A stretch of DNA of 64,000 nucleotides. It comes from Protopterus annectens (Eukaryota > Chordata > Ceratodontiformes > Protopteridae). Shown here piece by piece: positions 59,626 through 64,000 of the stretch (the stretch's first letter is position 1; every line of letters begins with the position of its first letter). Both the position numbers and the translations under genes were made by a program. The DNA lies in the NCBI RefSeq assembly GCF_019279795.1, contig NC_056725.1, positions 1,069,201,068 through 1,069,265,067 on the forward strand. The letters are read 5' to 3'. The notes beneath the pieces are model-generated. The model ran no database searches. It worked only from the letters and a program-made list of their open reading frames with translations, and was not told the DNA's origin.

Positions 59626-60891
59626 ATAACATCTGCTGGTAGTTTTGATCCCTTGTTGTCTCAAGACAGCCTACTGTTGGCATTTTGTCCTTCCCACTTA
59701 CTGGCTTCCTCACTTTTTGTTCCCCACCTTGCCTCCATGGACATCTATATGCTACATGGCCCCACTGGTTGCATTCAAAACATTTAACCCTAGGTCCTGG
59801 ACATGTACCTGAACTAGTGGCTTCCCTTGCTACTGTTAGACTCTTTTGGGGCAGTTTGGACTGCCCACCATGGGTTCCTTTAGATCTATGAGCAGCACTG
59901 GGTGCCCCTTTCCTGTGCAGTGATGCCCTGTTTACTAGGTATAGGTCTACCTTCTTCCCCAACTCATCTGAAGTAGCACATTGTCTATTAGCTAACAAGA
60001 TCCTTATGTACTCAGGCAAAGTGCTAAGGGCTTGTTCCCTCACAAAAAGGTCTGCCACCTCTTTAAAAGTGGTGGCCTGACATCCACTTATCCACCTATG
60101 AAAATAAGTGCTCAGTTCAGCAACATATTCACACACACTTTTATCTGCTTTGCATCAATGCTCATGAAACTTTTTCCTATAAACTTCAGGTGTTAGCTTA
60201 AAAATGCTGGCAAACAATTCTTTACAACATTATAGTTTAAAAAATCATGATCACATATTTTGGAAAGAACATTTACAGCTTTACCATGGAGTAAGGAGGT
60301 CAGGAACTGTACCCAGAGCCTTTGGTCAACATCATACTGTTTACATACCCTCTCAAACATATGAAGGAAACTATCAAAATTATCCCCCTCTGTGAACTGT
60401 GGAAGAAATTTACTGACCTTTTCTCCTTGTGAGGTCCAGTTACTCCCTTCCCCATTACCTCCAGGACTCTGGCAAAGAGTCAGCATCTCCTTTTCATGCT
60501 GCCTCTGCCTTTCATTCTCCTCAACTTCCAGATGTAGCAGTTTCTCATTCTCCTCCACCTGCAGATGTCGCAGTTTCTCATTTTCCTCACTCTCTAGATG
60601 CCTCAGTCTCTCTGGTGCTTCTATTTCCAAATGCTTGGTCTCCAACTCAAGTCTCTTTAGCTCCAGATGGATATTTAGGTCCTCTACAGAAAGATTGAGC
60701 TGTTCATTCTCTGAGTGTTGTACATCTCCATGGCCAGTCTGATCATCCTCCTGACTGGTATTCTCTGATGCAGCTGTGACCAAAGCTGCAATCATGTCTG
60801 CTTTAGTCAGGTTTCCATGCACCAGTCCTTTAGCCTGGCACATCTCAGCCAACTGACTCCTTGTTAGCTTGTCATACTCCTCTGGTGACAT
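59626..60891 (-). pseudogene. Gmr1-like Gag with SAP, coiled coil, SCAN-type capsid, zinc knuckle
   Basis: The ATG at 60891 starts MSPEEYDKLTRSQLAEMCQA; residues about 8-45 look like a SAP motif. Residues about 75-155 are a charged coil built on an 11-residue repeat (LRHLESEENEK, LRHLQVEENEK, LLHLEVEENER). A capsid-like region follows (KFLPQFTEGDNFDSFLHMFE, WVQFLTSLLHGKA), with a shift near 60190. The SCAN-like helix bundle continues (FKEVADLFVREQALSTLPEY, ATSDELGKKVDLYL). One CCHC knuckle CFECNQWGHVAYRC lies at 59783-59742. Gmr1-type capsids are the reported source of the vertebrate SCAN domain. Confidence 0.85.
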
Positions 60892-61019
60892 GCTTGCCTG
60901 CTCTCCCTGACTAAATAAGCTAACAAAAGAAATAAAACAATTGTGATCTGAACTCTGATTGCTCACTGTGTGGCTGATTTAGAGTACAAAATCTTCTTCA
61001 GTGTTCACTGTACACAAGC

Positions 61020-61136
61020 TACAGGGCTTCATTGTCCATACCACTACAGGCCAATTAGTATGCAATGTGGCTAACTCACCACAGTCAAGCAATTAATATT
61101 CAATGTGGATATCCCACCACTGCCAAACAATTAATA
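61020..61136 (-). repeat. 38-bp tandem repeat in the LTR element leader
   Basis: Between the LTR edge at 61137 and Gag, the minus strand has about 2.7 copies of a 38-bp unit of the form TATTAATTG(T/C)TTG.C.GTGGTG(G/A)G.TA.CCACATTG.A. The first unit contains TTTGGCAGTGGTGGGAT about 10 bases from the LTR end, the place and style of a tRNA primer-binding site (TGG start). Which tRNA is unclear. Confidence 0.55.
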
Positions 61137-61479
61137 TGTGATGCCCGTGCACTCGTCCAGTAATCAAGGAGCCTCAATCCTCACCACTAGCACCAGTGAG
61201 GGGCATCCATATTGAGCGGATAACAAGTGCACATGCAGTAAAGTAAAATTTCCCTTAAGAGCACACAGAGATCACATTCAGTCTAGGAATGATTTCTCCC
61301 TTTCTCTCCAGATCCCCAATAAGACTCCCCACTTGCACAGCTATAGAATACATATCTCAGCCATGTGGTCAAGCTGAAACCTCCAGCATTTTCTCTGTCC
61401 AATCAGTGCTTTGTGTGTCTGTCCAAGTAGCTGATACACACACACTTTGAGACATAAATTATATACAAACCCATAGACA
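61137..61479 (-). repeat. LTR, middle copy (minus), shared by two elements
   Basis: Minus-strand LTR from TGTCTATGGGTTTGTATATA to GCATCACA (plus strand starts TGTGATGC at 61137), about 343 bp. On its left lie the leader and gag of element A, so it acts as A's 5' LTR. On its right lies the 3' end of a second integrase, so it is also element B's 3' LTR. Confidence 0.8.
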
Positions 61480-61965
61480 CTCCTGAGGAAGGCTGGCACG
61501 GGTTCTCCAGGTATGCCGCCTGCTGTCTAGACTATAAGGTAGAAATCACTGCCACCAACTACTCATCACAAATTAAGTCTAGAGACACTATCACTCTATG
61601 CCCATACAACAACTCAAAGGATGAAAATCCTATGGATTCCTTGGGAGCCCCTCTGTAAGCAAACAACAGATGGGGCAAATATTTGTCCCACTCCCAGATA
61701 AACTGGTCTGCAAATGCCCATAGCATGGACATGAGCATAGAGTTTAACCTCTCAACAAGACCATTAGTCTGGGGATAGTAGGGGGTGGTCTTTAGGTGCT
61801 TCACCCCAAAGTACTTTCACAGACAAGTCAGCAGGTCTGAAATGAAATTGGCACCTCTGTCATTCAGTATTTCATTTAGGAAACCTACCATGCTAAACAT
61901 TTCTAACAAAGCATTTGCCACCTTTTCTGCCTTGATGGAGGACAAGCCCACTGCCTCAGGGTATC
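61480..61965 (-). pseudogene. Second copy of the truncated integrase (element B)
   Basis: Minus-strand reading matches the last part of the element A integrase: HLKTTPYYPQTNGLVERLNS, LPHLLFAYRGAPKESIGFSS and FELLYGHRVIVSLDLICDE, then stop. Here the catalytic Glu (LVERLN) is kept. The junction from LDLI-DE to the LTR, with the non-coding stretch GGTAGAAATCACTGCCA.CAA, is the same as in element A. Homology ends abruptly at about 61965 after GCCTCAGGGTATC, so the rest of element B is missing. Confidence 0.85.
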
Positions 61966-62372
61966 ATGTCTTGGATCTGAAAACATTCCACTCACCAGCA
62001 CTTGCTTTGCACTGTAAGTAAGATATTTAGAACATTTCTCTTAGAGATAGAAATATAGCCAGATTAGTCTAGCTGTTGTCTATACTTATGTCAGACTATC
62101 CTACAATATTGTTTTAAAGTATTTTCCTGTGATTTCTGAACTCTCTATTAGCACTGTATTGAATTGATGAGTATTGTCTTGAGTTTTTATTATTTATTAT
62201 TAAATATTTTTAAACCTTTCAACTGTGGCTATTTTGTGAAGAGATAATTTAAGCTCTCAGAGTACTTGCATGTATTTGGTGATACTGTACTAAGCCACTC
62301 TAGAATAGCCTTAGCCCTGGGTTACACTTACTATTTGGATAACAGTAATAGCACACAGTGGAATTAGTCACC
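61966..62372. other. Unassigned, possibly LTR-element 3' region
   Basis: AT-rich, no ORF, with a TTATTATTTATTATTAAATA stretch at about 62188. Lies between the minus-strand integrase fragment and the plus-strand LTR. It could be U3 or 3' sequence of a variant element. Confidence 0.4.
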
Positions 62373-62692
62373 CTTTGTGCCTGTGTGTGTGTGTCAGCTA
62401 ACTGGGCAGGGGCACGAAGCACTGGTTGGATACAGGGAGTGCTGGGAAGACTTGGCTTGAAATCCTGGCTAAGGACTCCACTCTATAGCTATGCCAGTGG
62501 GGAGTTTTACTGGGGATCTGGAGAGAAAGGGAGAAACCAGCCCCAGACTGACTGTGATTTCTGTGTGCTCTTAAGGGAAATTGCACTTTACTGTGTGTGT
62601 ACTTGTTATCCTCCCAATGTGGACACCCTTCACTGGTGTGAGTGGTGAGGATTGAGGTTCCTTGATTACTGGGCTGGTGCACATGCATCACA
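62373..62692 (+). repeat. LTR, right copy (plus, inverted)
   Basis: Plus-strand match to the LTR from GTGTGTGTCAGCTAACTGGG to the end GCATCACA at 62692. Blocks shared: CTGGAGAGAAAGGGAGAAAC, GTGTGCTCTTAAGGGAAAT and TACTTGTTATCCTCCCAATG. The first 70-80 bases of the LTR are unlike the other copies. It is followed by AGTAC (62693-62697), the same five bases that precede the left LTR at 57724-57728. Confidence 0.8.
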
Positions 62693-63510
62693 AGTACTAT
62701 CAAAGGAACTGTCCCTGAAACATTTGTACATATTTATTACAATGCATTCCATTTTCATGTTCGCAGTCATGTATACCTCTAAAATGGTGTGGCAAATATA
62801 CCCATGCCATCAGTACACTTCTAACTAATGCATACAGATAAAAGTGTAAAAGCCTTTGCTTCAGATTTTTCCTAAATAAATTCCAGTATATGCAGTATGT
62901 AGCTGACCAAATGGAAACATGCCTTCTGAAGTTCAGTACTCCTCTGTATAGATATATCTTGAAGGAATAGCATTATCTGCTGTCTTCAAAACATAAACAA
63001 GCCTCTTCACCATCTCTTTGCCTAGCTACATGGTTGCCTTTTTGTATTGTGTAGATTCAGGGCTGTTAGCATGGGGAAAATGGAAATAAGGTGTGAACTC
63101 ATTAGACTTGCTGAATCCCCAAAAATTGGATATTGTATCTCTGTAAGAGATGTAAACATAGTTGCAGGCACCCCCCTCAGTGTTTTTAAATGGATTGCAA
63201 CTGCAAATTATTAGTGGTTGGAGAAGGAAAATGAAACAGCACTGCAGGATGCCTTATGTCCGCTGGGTGTGTCAGGTTAGCTCTACAAAGTATTAGATGT
63301 AAGGTTGCAAGTGTAAGTAAGCAGCACACAGGTCACATGTTGTGTTCCTTAACATCTAACTTGCCCTTCATTTGTTAGCAACTACATAAGATATTATTTC
63401 CACTTAATATCCTCAAACATTTTAAGGCCAATGATATGGAATGGCTTACACACTGCATGTCTCAGATTACTGCTCAGATAAGTGAAGAATGGCCAGTAAA
63501 CACATAAATG
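62693..63510. other. No gene seen
   Basis: AT-rich flank of the LTR complex, no motif-bearing frame. Confidence 0.5.
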
Positions 63511-64000
63511 TATTTATTTATTAACATTTCTTGACTGTGAAAGTCCACTGGGTCAGAGACCCATTTTCAGTGGACAGCCTGGGAGAAAAGCTCCACAAGC
63601 AAATACAAAAAAAGACACTATTTAGAATACAATTTAAAAGTATTACAGATATAACAGGGAGAAAAAAAGAAAAACATATTACAATTTATATTTCTTAGGA
63701 TTCACATTAAACTGAAACTAGAAAGAAATTTACAATTGGCTGCAATGTTACATCATTAGAAAAAGCAAGGAGTATGAAATAGTACTTTATTTGGTAAGAT
63801 TATAGTATCCTGTATAGTAAGAATACACTAGTAAATGTCAAGACTGGGTTTTGCAAAATTTTTCTCATCTTAGTATTTGGGGAAATATACTGTTTAAGAT
63901 AGTTTGCTCCTGAGGCAGGTGCAGGATGAATTGTCTAGATAATGTGTTTTTAGGGCTACTTTAAAAGTTTTTGGCAGGTCAATTTGGGTTATTTCAGATG
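63511..64000 (-). mobile_element. 3' end of a LINE like that at 27 kb
   Basis: (TTTA)-type tail at 63507-63520, then GTCCACTGGGTCAGAGACCC..TTTTCAGTGGACAGCCTGGGAGAAAAGCTCCA, closely matching 27032-27100. Minus orientation, running off the right edge. No protein readable in the part present. Confidence 0.5.

Noticed and set aside
60392..60742. Plus-strand Ser/Phe-rich frame
   Set aside because: Antisense of the Glu/Leu-rich coiled coil of the Gag gene.
57729..61479. Element A as a standard LTR element with its own TSD
   Set aside because: AGTAC before the left LTR is not found after the middle LTR at 61480 (CTCCT), where element B sequence begins.

Overview
The window looks like intergenic or intronic DNA from a large, AT-rich, transposon-dense non-mammalian vertebrate genome, such as a ray-finned fish, lungfish or amphibian. 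The species cannot be fixed from the sequence. The evidence is a mix of CR1/L2, L1 and Tx1-like LINEs, tRNA-derived SINEs, a PIF/Harbinger transposon with its Myb-like partner gene, a Gmr1-like Ty3/Gypsy LTR element with a SCAN-type Gag, Penelope-like ends, foldback elements, and very long (TA)n, (AC)n and (GATA)n tracts. I see no convincing host protein gene, rRNA or functional tRNA gene. Every coding region found belongs to a mobile element, and nearly all are broken.

Layout. 1-1.9 kb: 5' half of an L2/CR1-group LINE (minus) with a 2A-like peptide before its endonuclease. 7.0-7.34 kb: SINE with a perfect 20-bp target duplication. 7.6-10.8 kb: CR1 pieces in both orientations, including an SGNH-esterase domain and a tail-to-tail RT inversion. 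13.6-15.6 kb: two opposed CR1 fragments separated and bracketed by TA tracts. 15.7-16.7 kb: foldback element. 17.7-22.4 kb: decayed Tx1-like L1 (minus) with zinc-knuckle ORF1. 24.6-29.9 kb: three members of a foldback family with a G-rich hairpin core, two lying inside a decayed CR1/L2 LINE. 31.3-33 kb: Harbinger-derived sequence and a tandem array of tRNA-like units. 34.2-43.75 kb: an L1 with recognisable 5' end, ORF1, ORF2 and A-rich tail, loaded with later insertions (a near-perfect palindrome in ORF1, and a 988-bp TIR element with an 8-bp target duplication inside an older tandem repeat). 44.1-44.8 kb: another Harbinger-derived piece. 45.6-48.2 kb: satellite-like region with a young 1.12-kb tandem duplication. 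50.1-52.7 kb: two more foldback elements. 53.4-57.4 kb: Harbinger transposase and Myb-like pseudogenes. 57.7-62.7 kb: Gmr1-like LTR complex. 63.5 kb to the end: 3' region of another LINE.

The strongest observations are: the Gmr1-like family, in which two copies share the same deletion that removed RT/RNase H and joined integrase to the LTR, with outward U5 ends flanked by AGTAC; repeated capture of palindromic elements, several carrying a Penelope-like signature; and the nested insertion history of the 34-44 kb L1. All functional statements rest on motif reading by eye.
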